Notes: generated by a model from the letters alone, not told the origin. DNA of 64,000 nucleotides from Mansonella perstans (GCA_037074765.1 JBAMDO010000086.1:1-64000); one strand, 5' to 3'; positions 24,101 through 37,182 are shown, counted from the first letter of the stretch. Numbers and translations are program-made.

Positions 24101-24989
24101 TTGAATACAAAGGTTCATTTTATGTACATTTTAGTTTGATTTATTTTATTGGAAATCGCATTTGTTCATTTAAGGAAATGATGTTTTTTGGTAGTTTTTT
24201 TTTTTTTTTTTTTTTTCAGGAAGACAACTAGTAAAGACATTATGTGAACGGAAGATTCCGTGCAGTTATGGTTTGCTTTCTTCGGTTGGGTATCTTATGA
24301 AAGAGGTCAGCTGTTTTTCAGTAAATGTCAGACTTAAATGCTGAATATGTTAAATGTTTCTGAAAGGATGATGCTGAAGCAGTAGAAATATTACAGGTGT
24401 AGTAAAATCAAAGCTTTCTCTTTTGACTTAGTTTATTACAATTGAATATTTAGTTCGGATATAGCATTTGATTTTAAATAGCTTCATTTACGGTTTAATA
24501 TCAACCTTATGTCTTTATTTGCTATTGCAGTGTCATATGGTTTTGTTGGGTTGCTCGGCGATTTTGTCGAATGGATTCGTAGTAGGAGAACGTGGCACTA
24601 GTCAGATAGCATTAGTGGCTTCCGCTTCGAATATTCCAGTTCTGGTTGCTGCACAAACATGCAAATTTGTTGATCGGGCAAGTTCTGTTTCTATCCGATA
24701 GTTTCTGTTTTGTTTTGAACTTTTACACAGGCGTGGTTTCCAGTCAGTTTTTTCTAGCTTCCGAAATTGGTACAAGAATATTGTTTTCTTTTGTAAACAG
24801 GACCATCGCGCTTTTTTACAGGTGCAGTCATTTTCCCACGGCATTCATGAAGTAAATGATTTAATGGGCGAAAGAAAAGAAGTTGTAGCTGCTGATTTGA
24901 TAACTGCCTTAGTTACGGAATTACGGATCTTGCCTCCGAGCTCTGCTCCCGCTGTTTTAAAGGCTAAACAGTTGGCTTTTGGTTTATGA
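21140..24989 (+). CDS. EIF2B4: Translation initiation factor eIF2B, delta subunit
   Basis: Regulatory subunit of the five-part exchange factor that reloads eIF2 with GTP; it senses eIF2-alpha phosphorylation. Thirteen exons join in phase to about 518 residues, near the animal length: 21140-21184, 21371-21493, 21625-21820, 21987-22196, 22485-22593, 22844-22910, 23164-23240, 23321-23429, 23647-23774, 24021-24112, 24220-24305, 24531-24677, 24822-24989. The N-terminal third is charged and low-complexity (KMERKARAAEMKAKK). The conserved alpha/beta/delta fold follows: IHPSFLEFLSR, RIVGVDAV, VLTYSWCPVVER, then LGCSAILSNGFVVGERGT and IPVLVAAQTCKFVDRVQ. The C terminus is unusually short after DLITALVTELRILPPSSAP. 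The first exon is weakest; an alternative start is the ATG at 21389 after a CTTTAG acceptor. The last intron starts with GC, not GT. Neighbouring rpn-2 follows after 1.0 kb. Confidence 0.93.
21178..21236 (+). repeat. Tandem direct repeat spanning a proposed 5' splice site
   Basis: TGGCCAGGTAGTTTGTTTT at 21178-21196 recurs at 21211-21229, each followed by an ATAGATA-like tail. The first copy includes the donor CAG|GTAG of the proposed first exon of eIF2B delta, so a second copy of the donor lies in the intron. Confidence 0.7.
24678..24821 (+). other. GC-AG intron in eIF2B delta
   Basis: The exon ends in GATCGG and the intron begins GCAAGT; the acceptor is TTTTTTACAG at 24821. Joining here is in phase and restores the family block KFVDRVQ. 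The only nearby GT (GTTCTG) would put a stop early in the next exon. GC-AG introns with GCAAGT are a known minor class in animals. Confidence 0.75.
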
Positions 24990-26000
24990 ATTGTTATATG
25001 TTATCATAATAGTATGTCTTTCATGTGGTTTTTCCGTCTCATTGTTTTTTCCTTTTTTTCGCAGATATCAGTTTTGCACAAGTGGTATATTTAGCTGCTT
25101 TTTGAAGTGACATTTCAGATCATGCAAGAAATGTATTTTGAGTTTCATTAAAAAAAATTTTGTGACCAACATAACTTCTGTTTATTCAAATTCAAACTGT
25201 TAGTAATTTTATTTGTATGGCATTATACAAGTATTTTGAGACATCTAAAACAATTCAGGTATGCAAAAAGTCTGAAACATTTACGTGTGAATTTTTAATT
25301 CTCATATTTTCGTTCTCATATTTCCATATGTTCTTATATTTAACATTCTCATATTTTCGGCTTTTTCGTTTTTGATTATGAAATGTTTGACTTGAATTCA
25401 TTTTTGTACACTTGAATTTCAGGATCATTTTTAGAAAATCAAAAACTCGAAATCTGTACTTTTTTGCGGAAAAGTTCTGGTCAGAATTTCGCGTTTATGT
25501 AGGAATTCTTAATCATCACTTTCTTGAATGTAGTACGACCGGAAAGCCCATTTCGGTAGTGTGGAAGATTGTTTGCATAATAAGGCTATTTTTATAATGT
25601 TTATGATTCCATTGTTTTAATAAAAATTGGAAATATTTTGTTCGTGTTTGTTGCTGTTAGCATAACACTACGTTTATTTTCAAGCTGTTGTGAGGAATCA
25701 TTTTGTTAGTAACTAAAATGAATCAGTTCATTGGAAATATGAAGCAGTTCTATTTCATAATCTTTAACTTTCTGTTTAGACTTATTTGTTAATCTATTGG
25801 CTCCATTTGAAATAATTTGATAATAGCATTTAGAAGTTTCGAAATTTTATGGTGCAGTAATTAGCAAAGCTATGAAAAAATGCTGATTTCAGATAAGTTG
25901 ATTAAATGAAAGTAATGAGATAACTGTTGCGACGTCATTATTGTTCGTAAACTTGTTTGAAAAGTGCGTTATTTAGATTATAGGAAGGAAAACGTTCGAA
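24990..26000. other. Intergenic, eIF2B delta to rpn-2
   Basis: One kilobase with no exon signal. An AATAAA at 25619-25624 is a candidate poly(A) signal for eIF2B delta, though it is about 630 bases past the stop. The rpn-2 start at 26001 has TTTAG/ATAG acceptor-like sites shortly upstream at about 25972-25983. Confidence 0.5.
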
Positions 26001-29000
26001 ATGACCCTCTATCTTTTGAACCAATGGAAGGATCAACCGGGTGGAGCTCAGAATGCAAGTGCGTTATTGTCCACATTTTACATTTTTGGCTTTGTCATTT
26101 AATTTTGGTTACACTACTAATTTAAACATGATTTTATGTATTCGAAGAGTAGAGAAATTTAGAATGCAGTATTTGCAGTATACTAACTGATGATTTAAAC
26201 TTTACATTCGCCAAAAACGACGAGGTAATTAGCAGGATGTGGTAAAGGATATGTGACTGTTTACCATTATAATGCGGGAGCAAGCTTACACTAATTTATT
26301 TATAAATGATAAACAGTTGCTAGCAGAAAATATTAAGTTTGTGGAAGCGTGAGAAAAATTTTCATATGCTATTGGAATCGATAAGAATGAACGCTGTGGG
26401 TACGCTGAAAACAAACTGAAACCACAAATAAAAGTATGAAATTGATGGTTGATCACATTAAAGCTTCAAGGTAAAGTTTTCAATTTAGGTGCATTTTTAC
26501 TTGCTTTGAAAAGTGATCATTCGTCGATGCGCGAAAAAGAATTGATCATTGAAGTATTAGATGATTGGGATGTTCTAACGCCAACTTGGTTCGAAGTGGC
26601 TGACTATTTAAGCGTCATCGAAGGACTTCATGAGGATGAGCATTTCAAACAGCGTTATCTCGCTGCTCTTCTAGCTTCGAAGGTCATTTTTCAACTTTTA
26701 TCTCTTCATCTTAGCCAACTCTCATTTTTTTCGGAATACGCATGGTTCATTTTAGGTTGCTTTTTGCTTAGGCGACTATAATGGTGCATTGCAACTTGCT
26801 TTAGCGGCTGAGGATAAGTTCCAGCTCACGCCGCGGTCACCTTCGATTCTTGTTGGTTCCCAAGATGAGCAGGTATGAAATTTGTTGATTTTTTGACGGT
26901 AAATCCCTGACTTTATGGAAAAAAAAAGTTCTTATGAAAGGGTAATTTTGGCTTTTTAATATTTCACGGGGATTCGACTCGAAGATCTAACACTGGTATC
27001 GAGGTTTGTTAGAATTGAAGATGGAGGTTTAAGCATACATAAGAAATATCTTCTTTTAGTGACAATCAAATCTTCATTTCAGTATGTAAATAAAATAATC
27101 GAGCACGCACTGGACACATATAAACAAGCGAAACGTAATGAAGATGAAATAGATCCTCGTCTGGAAAAACTCATTAATCGACTTTTCGAGAGGAACATGA
27201 AAAAACGAGAATTGAAATATGTGATTGGGCTTGCACTGGATACTCGTAGAACGGATATGATTTTAGCCGCTATCAAGGTGCAGCATGTTGAAAACAATTA
27301 GTTCCAAAAATTTTCTTTTCTTTCATAATTTTTTGAACTTAAGAGTGTTTTCCGTCAATAAGTGAAGAAGCAGAAATATAAGTGGACTTATACATGTAAA
27401 TTTTTAAAAAATACTATTAATTTTAAAAAAAATTAATACTTCATCCCAAAGCTAATATATGCTTCGAAATGTTAAAAATATCTGTTTGGATATATGTGTG
27501 AATAGAGAGAATGCGATGTGTTTTATTTAAATTATCACTAGAGCGTCATTATAGCATTAAAATGCTTTAGCTCAACCTGGATGCTAATACCTTTATCATT
27601 GCAAGTTTGTGAACAGGTGATTCTAATGTGGTATTATTTTGATGAACTTCCAGGCTACAGATGATCAGGCAGCTCTGTTAACTGAAACTGTAGCAAAAGT
27701 ACTGGAGTCACAGATGGACCGAGCTTTCCGAAGTATAGTATTAGATTTGCTACTTCGTCTGTTTGCTGAATTAGAGGAGCCCGATTTTGTTTCTATGTGT
27801 CAGTGTTTGATCAAACTTGAAAAACCAGATGATGTCGCGGATATCCTACAGCGATTGGTTTCTAATAAGGTGTGGGATCAGTTTATTTGTGGAGGGTTTA
27901 CTGCCAGTCTGTTGTCATTTGTCATAAACAAGAATTAATCGAGAATTTTGATATACTCTGAGTTACAATGTGGGAAGTATTAATTTAACAGAACCATGTA
28001 TTTCTTTACTGCTAAGGAATAAGTGCTATCAGCGGTAATTATTAATAATTAAAAACAATATTATTAGTTTTTTTAAACTTCTTGGATGTGAATTGGTGTT
28101 AATTAAATTAATTAACAGTTTCTTTCGGCTTCGATTGCTTTAGACAAGATACCAATTTATTACGTAGCTATATCAATCTATTAATAATTTTGTTTCAGGT
28201 CGCTTATTGACATCTTGTTTTATGTAATCATTTCCACTTCAGGGTGATAGTGGTGTACTCTTGGCATATCAGATTGCTTTTGATTTGTATGAAAATGCTT
28301 CACAACAGTTTATCAATAAAATAGAACATTCCCTCATAGACAGTGCTCCACCCGATGCACCAGCAACGAGTAGTGGGATTACACAGCCTATGGAAATCAC
28401 GACTGAAGGAAAAATGTTAGTTTTCTGGAACATTTTCCTTATCGAATGACTATAGTTTAGACAATGTTTTCTTTGTAAGTGCATGCTAAGTTGTTTCATT
28501 CAAATTTTTTTAATAAACAGAGCATCGCCTACCGAAATTGCTATTGTTAATGAGGAAGCGGAGAAAGGGAAGAACAATGAGCACTCGAAAGACATGTCTT
28601 CATCTGATTCATTGGAGCAAAAAGAGTAAGATGTTTTCTTTCGAACTGGAGAGTCTTTGGGATTGGCAGACCACAAAGTGATGTCACTTGACTGTGATTA
28701 ATTGGTGCGACTTGATTATAAAGTTAAAGCTTAAATTTATCTCAGCAACAGCAACAAATTCTAGGAAACAGACGACGAATAATCCCGAAACAATCAAATC
28801 TTCTGAGGATGCCATTATGGGCGAGGTATTGGAAACTTTTAATTCTTCAGGCACAACGGGTAATGCGGCAAAATTGAACATGATGGAAGCATCATTTCTT
28901 GAAAGGTCGAAAATAAAGGTATCAGATTTGCCATATCTTACATTTAGACTGGATGCTTCCGGAAACTAATAATATATACATATTATTTTCGCGGGCACTA

Positions 29001-32000
29001 ATGTTTTAGTGGTCACGATAACTATTCTTTAGGTTTTTCGTTTCAGAACAACTGTTCTTGCATATTTTCCATATTTCAGATTTCTCATCATTTCAGTATG
29101 TCCTTTTAATTAATTTGAATGTTTCAGGATAAAGTGGTCTGCGAACGTTTGCGGTCGATTTTACGTGGAGAGCAAACCATCAAACATCATATGCAGTTCC
29201 TTATTAAAAACAATCACACTGATATGCTGATTTTGAAACAAATAAAAGAAAGCGTGCGAACAGCATCGGCACATAATGCTACTGTCATCGCAAATGGTTT
29301 GATGCATCTTGGAACAACAACTGATGATTTTTTGAGGTACATTTTATTTTGTAGTCTTTTTTTTTAAATTTCTGTAAAGTCGCTTTTTTCCATCGTATTG
29401 TTGTGTAAAGTGAAGTGGTTATATATAATTCAAAATCGAATCAATATATTCTAATGCTAGAACTATTATCATCTGTAAGTTGCATCGACATTGTGTTATT
29501 TGACAGTGTAAGATTTACTCCGCTATATTTGTAGAGATAACCTGGAATGGATAAGCAAAGCAACTAATTGGAATAAATTCAATGCTGTGGCATCACTTGG
29601 ACTTATTCATAAGGTCATTTTTTCAAATGTTTCTTTTGATTTTTTTTTATTTCATATAATGTTGTACTGTTGTTTTTCAGGGTCATGAAGCGAATGCATT
29701 AAAACTGTTAGATCCATATTTGCCAAAAGGCGAAGCTGATCAGTTTGGATTTAAAGAGGGTGGCTCATTATACGCTTATGGTATGTCTTCATATATCAAC
29801 AGCAAAATTTTTTCTGGTTCTGCTAGGGAATACCAAGATATTAGTTGCAATTTAAAAGTAGGATTGTTTCAAACAAAACATATAGGTTTTGAAAAAATGC
29901 CTCAGTGAGTAGAAGTAATTTTACTTTGATAGAAATACAAATATTAATTTCAGGACTGATTCACGCGAATCACGGTAATGTTGAAGTGATTGCATATCTT
30001 CGAGATCAGCTAATGAAAGCGACAACATCAGCAGCACGTCATGGCGCCTCTCTCGGCCTTGGTTTGGCTGCCATGGGAACTCATGATGAACAGGCTAGTT
30101 TACTGATTTATTATCGTGTGCTCGCTTCATAATCCTTTTGATTTTCTAAAATTTGTTATTTATTTTTATTTGAAGTTTGTAGAACCGTGTGGAAAATCTT
30201 TTCAATTTCTTAAAGTCTTGAACTTCATTTTGTTACTCACTTTTTTAGTAACTTTCAGGTGTTCATACAACTGCGTGACTGTTTGTATCAAGATGATGCC
30301 GTAACAGGTGAAGCTGCTGGCTTAGCTATGGGTCTTGTAATGGCCGGAGGAATGCAAATCGAAGCGTATCAGGAAATGGTGCAATATGTTTGCGACACGC
30401 AGCACGATAAAATTCAGCGTGGTTTGCGTACAGGCATCGCCTTGCTTGTTTATGGTAATTTCCGCAATCTTAAAAAATATTTGTTGTGTCAAGAATTTCA
30501 GTATCTTGTAATTAAGAAATAATAATAGGGTCCTACTGTTTCCGTACTTTGGTTGGTGCGCATCTTTTGCAGTTGTGGTAGCAGGTGAATACTCGATACT
30601 TATAAATAAACACAATTGTTAGGTGTATTCCTAGTCTTCTTTGATTTTCAGGACAACAAGAAGAAGCAGAAAAACTGATAGCTCCTTTATTAGAGCACAA
30701 ATCAAATGCAGTATTGCGTTCAACTGCAGTTTGTATGCTTGCGATGGCGTACGCGGGATCAGGTAAAGCAGACGTGGTTCGACGCCTGTTGGCTAAAGTT
30801 GCCGCTGATCCAAATCAAGATGTGAAACGTTTTGCTGTCATCGCCATCGGTTTCGTTCTTAGCAAGTTAGTTTGGTTTTTAATGGAACTGCTTTAAAATA
30901 AGTATCGTCAAAATATAAATGTTGCAGTAGAATAGGGTAACCGGAATAGAAAAAATGAATATTGATCTTCTGACACATTTTAGTTATCTTAAACTTCAAT
31001 CCCTTAAATATTCTTTAAATTACTTTAAGTGAAAATCTTTCGAAGCTGCGATATCTTGCACCCTGCACACTTTTTCAAATTCTTACAGCTTACCTTATGA
31101 GACTCTATATCACTGACTGAGGTAGATACACCAATGTGTTTTGGGGAATTTCTTTATTTTCATCTGAGTTACCTGTGTATAGCCCTCTCGCGGAATGTGG
31201 CAATAATTCGAAGCATTTTTTGTTTTAATTCCAAGTAAGTACACATCAATTTCGCTTTTTTATTTGTCTTTTGAAGCTTAATGAGTGCAGATATTATACT
31301 TGTCTAATCATGTCTTCATCGGTCTGGGAATTTCTTTTTGCTCAAGAATTGAATTGAGAACTCTTGTAATGAAGGAAGGAAAGAGGTGAAGAAATGCTGA
31401 AGAGGGTTTTTTAATTTGATTTTATAATCCTGAAAACTTATCAATTCATGATTTTTTTTTTGGATGTCATTTACATCACTTGGGATGGATTCATCTCCCA
31501 AGTTACAGTTCACTTATTATGAAAAATCATTAATTGAACAAATCATGAATTAATTGAATTATTAAGCATTAATTGAACAAATCATGAATTGAACAAATCA
31601 TTAATTGGAGGAATCATTTTCAATCGACTTTTGTCATAGTGAGCTAATGATTAAACAAATAAATTAACGTTAGGTGCATTCCTCATTTAGTAATTGTTAG
31701 TAAAGGTATTCTTTTATTTGTCTGAGAATTATTAAATGTCCCCAGCATCTTTTAGAATCTAATTGGACTTGTGTGACATGAAAGCTTGTCATATCAACTT
31801 ACATATTTTTATTTTAGCTGCTCGTTTTTGATTTTAAATGGGATCAACCGACTTAAAAAACAGCATTAGATTTTGCATTAAAATTAATTTTAGCTAATGA
31901 AAAAAGCAGACGAGCTTCTTGAATATCCAAATTTCATTTTTATGCACGTTGTTCAATAAACTGTGTTTAACATATAAATTTTAATGTATATTCTAATAAC

Positions 32001-35000
32001 CAGCTGATATTGATTTTCATTCCAACATTTTAATTTCTAAGAAGAAACCGAGCATTACAGCTATAGATTTCCATCCAAGCTTTTGATTTTTATTCTACTC
32101 TCTTCTACTTCATCTGCATCTACATCCTACATCATAGTTCTCTCTGTTGCTCCATCTTCCTTTTCATATCCAGCTTTAAAACGAGAAAAGCTTTACAATT
32201 ATCACTGCTGAAACCATTTAATTACAGTCTATGAGAATACTGAAAAATTAAACTGTGTCTGAGGAGTTTACAAGTGAGTTTTTGATGAGACAGTTTTTTA
32301 CAGGAAATTCATTCCCGATAGATTGAAATGAGATCACAGGAATATTGCGGGAAAAACGGAAGTACTGAGGGACCATAAATGTACCATAACATTTTGGCAG
32401 ATTAATCAGAATAAAATAATAATTATTTCCTGTTGCAGCAAATTTTACGATCTCACAGTCTTTATTTCTGTTCATTTTTTTTTTCAAGTATCTAAATTAT
32501 TTATTTAAGTGATGCAGAACAGTGTCTTAGCTATACGGGCATGTTAGCGGAACATTTCAACCCGCATGTACGATATGGTGCTGCCATGGCATTAGGTATT
32601 TCTTGTGCGGGATCTGGCTATAAGGTACATTTTTGATTCACTATTTATTTGTGTATCATAGTACAACAATATTTACGTCTTTACTAATTGCGAATTTTAT
32701 TTCTAGCAGTTTGCTATTTTTTGAACAGTTTAGCCATTAGAAATGGCTCACTTCTGTATGCACTCGATGCTACTAAATTTTCCAGTTCTTGGTCTGATTT
32801 TTCTTCCACAATTTTAGGAAGCCATTGCGCTGCTTGATTCTCTGTTGAACGCCAAGGAAAACTTTGTTCGGCAAGGTGCTGTCATTGCTTTATCCTTCAT
32901 TTTGATTCAGCAGACGGATTCAATTTGTCCGAAAGTAAATGAATTCCGAAAAACATTAACAAAGGTAGTGATCATATTCTAGAGAACCAATTATAAAATT
33001 TCATAGGGCTCCTTTGCACTTCCGGTGTATTGAGTTCGTATTTGTTGTAAACAGACTGAGTAATGCTATATTGGAGTAAATGTGAACCGCATGATATCAG
33101 ATTATATCATTACTTCAGCTTTTTCACCAGTTAAATATGCTTTACGTTTATACTATTATTATTGTTCTTCATTTGTTGCTATTGTTGCTGCCAGTTATTG
33201 TTACCTAGTTTAGATGATAACGGAGAAAGGTGAAGATTCAATCACGAAACTGGGTGCAATCCTTGCTCAAGGTATTATTGATGCTGGGGGTCGTAACGTG
33301 ACCATATCACTCCATAATCGCAATGGCTATCCTGACATGCCAAGTGTTGTTGGAACATTCGTTTTTCTTCAGTACTGGTATTGGCATTCCCTGGCACATT
33401 TTTTGTCACTAACATTCAAACCAACCTGTGTGATTGGTCTTAATCTGAATCTTGAAGTTAGTTCAATTTCAGTGTTTTAAACTGATGTACTCTATTGGTG
33501 TAAAAAGTCCTAGCAATGTCCATTAGGACTATATTAGGCCTTATCACGTAGAGAATTTGAAGAAATTGGACGAAGTCAAGATTAATTATGCTACAGTACA
33601 CTGTCACAATAAGTAAATTTAATTTTTTTCCATTTTGTAATGAACTGTTAGTTAGATTAGAAAATTTCCTAACTTACTCAGTCACGCTTATTTTTTATTC
33701 ACCTTATTCAGATGCCAAAAACCGAATTTCGATGTAATGCGAAGCCTTCAACCTTTGCTTATCCACCTCCATTGGAAGAGAAGAAAAAAGAAGAAAATGA
33801 AAAGGTATTCTAATGATTATTTCTGGAATTACAGGCGAAATATTTGTGCAGATATCAAATCAATAGGAATGACAGGAAGACTTTTCTAAGGAGTTGTCAC
33901 ACCAAAAGAAGTCATCTTGTGTTTTTTGTTTAAATTGGCTAAAAAGTGTTATTGTGAAAATTTCATATTAGTATTGTAAGTACTGCAAAGAAAAAATTGC
34001 GTTGGTTTCAAATTCTTCTTCAAACTAGGCTGTACTAAATTTTTCACAGGTGGAAACAGCAGTTCTCTCCGTAACTCATAAGAAGAAACCTTCAATTCTT
34101 GATCGATCAGGTTCTATTGGAATCAAAGAAGAAGCTAAAGTTAGGGAGAAAGCAGAGAAAAGCAAGGAGGAGGAGATGGAGATTGACAACTTATCAGAAA
34201 CAGCAGTTTCAGTTGATTCAATTAGTTCTTTGCCTATCACAGCCTCTTCGAATTCAGAACATAAATTATCTGAACTGAAAAGGTATTTTTATGAGATGAT
34301 CAAGCTCGATGAACACTGGGAAAATTGGTCGAAGTCCTGCTAGGGAATGTTGCTATTTCATTACATTCATGAACTGATTTCAATTTATCAGAATCTGGAT
34401 CACAATAATTATTTTTTGACTCCACACAATCATTTCATTAAAAATTTATTGGCAAAAAGAAATTTTATGGAATCCCTTACGTCTAGTTTTTTAATTCTCT
34501 TTTCTTTTTCCTTAGCAGTTATTTTTTTACCGTTAGACTACTATTAACTGCAGACAGTAAGCAGAGGAAAGAATCAAAAGAATATCCAGGGGATGTTGCC
34601 TGTGATTTCTCTTTTTCAGTGTTCTGTGATTTTTTTTTTTAATTATAATCAATCATCCATTGAAAATTAATAACATTTAAGTTTCACTTTATTAGAATTA
34701 TTTTAGCAAAGAATCGGAACCAACTAACTACACTCTGCAAAATCCAGCTCGTATTGTTCGCTTACAGTTGAAAACTCTGCAAATAACTGAAAATAATCGC
34801 TACAAACCGTTGAAATCACTTTCCCAGGGTGGAATAATTATGCTTCGTGACAGGAAAGCTGGACTAGAAAAGGTTTCTCTTTGATTTAAGCATTGTGTAG
34901 TTGAAGGAAATTGCACGTTGTATGTGAATTTACATATTCAAATATAGATTTTTTTTCATCCAATGGAGCATTTTTCAGTAAGCAGAATCTTTTGGTATTA

Positions 35001-35664
35001 TCTTACTTGACTGATTTAGTTCATATATTATTAGCTGAAATACGGTAGTGCGCCATTTCGCTCATGTTCCCGCTTCGTCTCATGTTTGTACTACCCAGTA
35101 GCTGTTCCCTTCATGCGATCAAGGCTGATCATACAGTTAAAAATCTTACTAATAAGTTCAAATCCGTGATAATCCATGGTGAATTTAGTAGGAGCCAAAT
35201 AATGCTTGCATTGTTTGGAAAAAAAGCAGGCAGTGACTGATAGCAATCTATGTTATGTAACTTTACACTTTTTTTTTTACAATATTTACACTGTCTTATC
35301 TATTTTATTTTTATTTTTACACTCTGCTTCATCGTCTTATCCACAAATAGTGCAACTTAACTATTCCGGCTCTTTCCTATGGATGACATTAATAAAGGGA
35401 TTTTCATGCTATTTGTTATTGGAGAAATACCGATAACTGTCATATATCCTTTTTTAGGCTAAGCTTTAATTATTCCATTTTGAGGTGATATCGTTTGAAA
35501 TATTCAAAGATTTACTGATTTTCCTCTCTCTTTTTAATTTTGATAGTTTTCAGGAAGAAATTGTTGCGTTAGCTGCAGCTGGAGGAACGCGAGTGGAAAG
35601 CAAGGATAGTTCAGAAGAAGCAAAACCACATACTCCTTTTGAAATTAACATCACCTCATACTGA
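26001..35664 (+). CDS. rpn-2: 26S proteasome non-ATPase base subunit Rpn2/PSMD1
   Basis: Scaffold of the 19S regulatory particle base; it docks ubiquitin receptors and stacks its PC repeats into a toroid. Twenty-one exons join in phase to about 1085 residues: 26001-26058, 26489-26682, 26756-26872, 27083-27277, 27654-27869, 28243-28415, 28521-28625, 28765-28918, 29128-29336, 29535-29613, 29681-29780, 29954-30093, 30259-30454, 30652-30865, 32510-32624, 32818-32964, 33214-33456, 33712-33804, 34050-34282, 34707-34872, 35554-35664. The N-terminal helical rod has [18 protein letters not shown] and [19 protein letters not shown] repeats include [69 protein letters not shown] and [22 protein letters not shown] and [10 protein letters not shown] lead to an acidic linker and a short tail. 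It is over 100 residues longer than human or worm PSMD1 through inserts at roughly residues 300-400 and 890-970. The first exon is least certain. One intron starts with GC. Confidence 0.95.
30094..30258 (+). other. GC-AG intron in rpn-2
   Basis: The exon ends GAACAG and the intron starts GCTAGT; the acceptor is ACTTTCAG at 30258. With this donor the protein aligns to PSMD1 without a gap ([19 protein letters not shown]). A GT 27 bases later (CGT|GTGCTC, in phase) would instead add nine residues inside a PC-repeat helix, so GC is preferred but not proven. Confidence 0.6.
30866..32509 (+). other. Long intron of rpn-2
   Basis: At 1.6 kb this is much longer than the other rpn-2 introns (about 70-700 bases). 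I see no nested gene on either strand. A 23-base direct repeat sits inside (listed separately). The acceptor is the atypical ATTTAAG at 32509. Confidence 0.7.
31529..31613 (+). repeat. Direct repeats in the long rpn-2 intron
   Basis: A 23-base word starting ATTAATTGAACAAATCATGA occurs exactly at 31529-31551 and 31568-31590, followed by a partial third copy to about 31613. No function is evident. Confidence 0.75.
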
Positions 35665-36386
35665 TTCATTTGTTATAGTTTCCCAGTTTTTGTTAACTTT
35701 TTGTTTATACCCATTTTAAATATGGAAAAACATGCCAATGTATGGATTATTCATAGTGTTTGTCTGAGTAACTCATATTCATTTATTTCGTATTCTTTTC
35801 CGAGTACATCTGAGGAACTATTTTGGCATATTTCTTCGAGATTTTTTCTCCCCGTTCCTGCAATATCTCGGTAATTTTCTGCATTCATTCATTCGAGTCA
35901 TTTGTATTTTCTGGCAACTTTTGGTTTTATTTGTTCTGACGATAAAGGTTTGCACATAGTTCAGCTTTGTAACAAATTGCTGAATAAAAGAATAAATCAT
36001 TAACTAGTTGTTCTCCTCAACTCAGGTAATATTACTGAATGGACCTACTTCCGATCTGTAAAAACTCTCTCTCAATTTTAGTAGATAGGAAATGGAAGGG
36101 TTTCTAATGACAGAATAGGATTTCATTTTTCATGGCTATGAACTGGTTACAGTTGTCTGATAATCTCTTCGAGGAGTTACGAATGGGACGGATAACAATC
36201 GTCTAGAGGTAATTGTTAGTCCTGTAGGAATGCTACGACATACACAGAATAATCATTCACGAATGATGTGCGTGGATAAGTGGTAATTTGAAAAAGATGT
36301 GTAACCGTAAAATACTTTTCAGGTTTTCAACTGTCAGATATCAGGTTATTCATCCTTTTTTATTGGTTTCCAATAATTTCGTATAT
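35665..36386. other. Intergenic, rpn-2 to COA6
   Basis: Two AATAAA signals at 35983-35988 and 35991-35996 are good poly(A) candidates for rpn-2, about 320 bases after its stop. A CTTTTCAG ending at 36323 lies 63 bases before the proposed COA6 start and could accept a spliced leader. No other gene is seen. Confidence 0.5.
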
Positions 36387-37182
36387 ATGTCTGATGCGAC
36401 AGCTGGCTTGAAAGCAAGCAGAGAACGGTGCTATCAGTCACGGGACGAATATTTTAAATGCTACGAGCAGTACAAAACTCACAGTGAATCTAAGTGTAGA
36501 AAGCATAAGGAAAAATTCGAGAAGGATTGCCCTGCATCATGGGTATGCTTATTTAAGAATTGAATGTGGACATGAGCAAGAAGTGATAAACACACGTATG
36601 TGTGTTGGAAAGCAAGTCAGCGCCAATTCCTAAATATATAAACTTGGCCATATAATTGAGCTGGTTGCATTCAGAACTGCTGAGATCTTTGTTTTCTTCA
36701 GTTTCGATTCATTTTATTCCAGATTATTTCGGTTTTTGTATTCTCATAGCTTAATTAAAACAGATGATCGTAACCTGGACTCCTGTGGCGGTTTTTTTCG
36801 ACCTTTCTAGATGCAGTATAGTGCTAGGCAGGGCCACTTGATCCTTTCTACGTTCAAATCCTGACACAGTTTTATGGCGCTGATATTCGACAATTTGAAG
36901 AAGATGTAAATTTAAGTTGTCAAAAAGCAAATAATTGCAGTTAGTATAAATAACGCCTCGTTGCACAAAGAAGAGTTCTACGAAATGCTGATAGTTTTTG
37001 CTTTTGTCATACTGTATATCATGTTTCAGAAAATTATTTCGTTATTTTCTTTTTTTCAGGTTCCGCATTTCATTCGTAAGCATAACTACGAAAAATACAA
37101 ACAAAAATTAGTGGACGAAGGGGTTTTACTTACAGAAGTAAATGATGCTGATAAAGTGCAGAATTCTTCCTCGTCTTCCTAG
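36387..37182 (+). CDS. COA6: Cytochrome c oxidase assembly factor 6 (COA6-like)
   Basis: COA6 is a small intermembrane-space protein of mitochondria that helps deliver copper to the CuA site of cytochrome oxidase subunit 2. Two exons (36387-36542 and 37060-37182) give 92 residues. The twin-cysteine helical hairpin is complete: C15-X9-C25 and C37-X10-C48, the mixed CX9C/CX10C spacing that separates COA6 from COX6B and other CX9C proteins. The ending CPASWVPHFIRKHNYEKYKQKL matches the family's W-x-x-x-F-x-x-R-x-x-Y-x-K-x-K pattern. The ATG chosen is the one closest to the conserved core; the frame stays open upstream to 36288, but the extra residues look non-coding. A Ser-rich tail (five Ser) ends the protein. 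The alternative, a COX6B relative, is less likely because of the CX10C pair. Confidence 0.87.
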
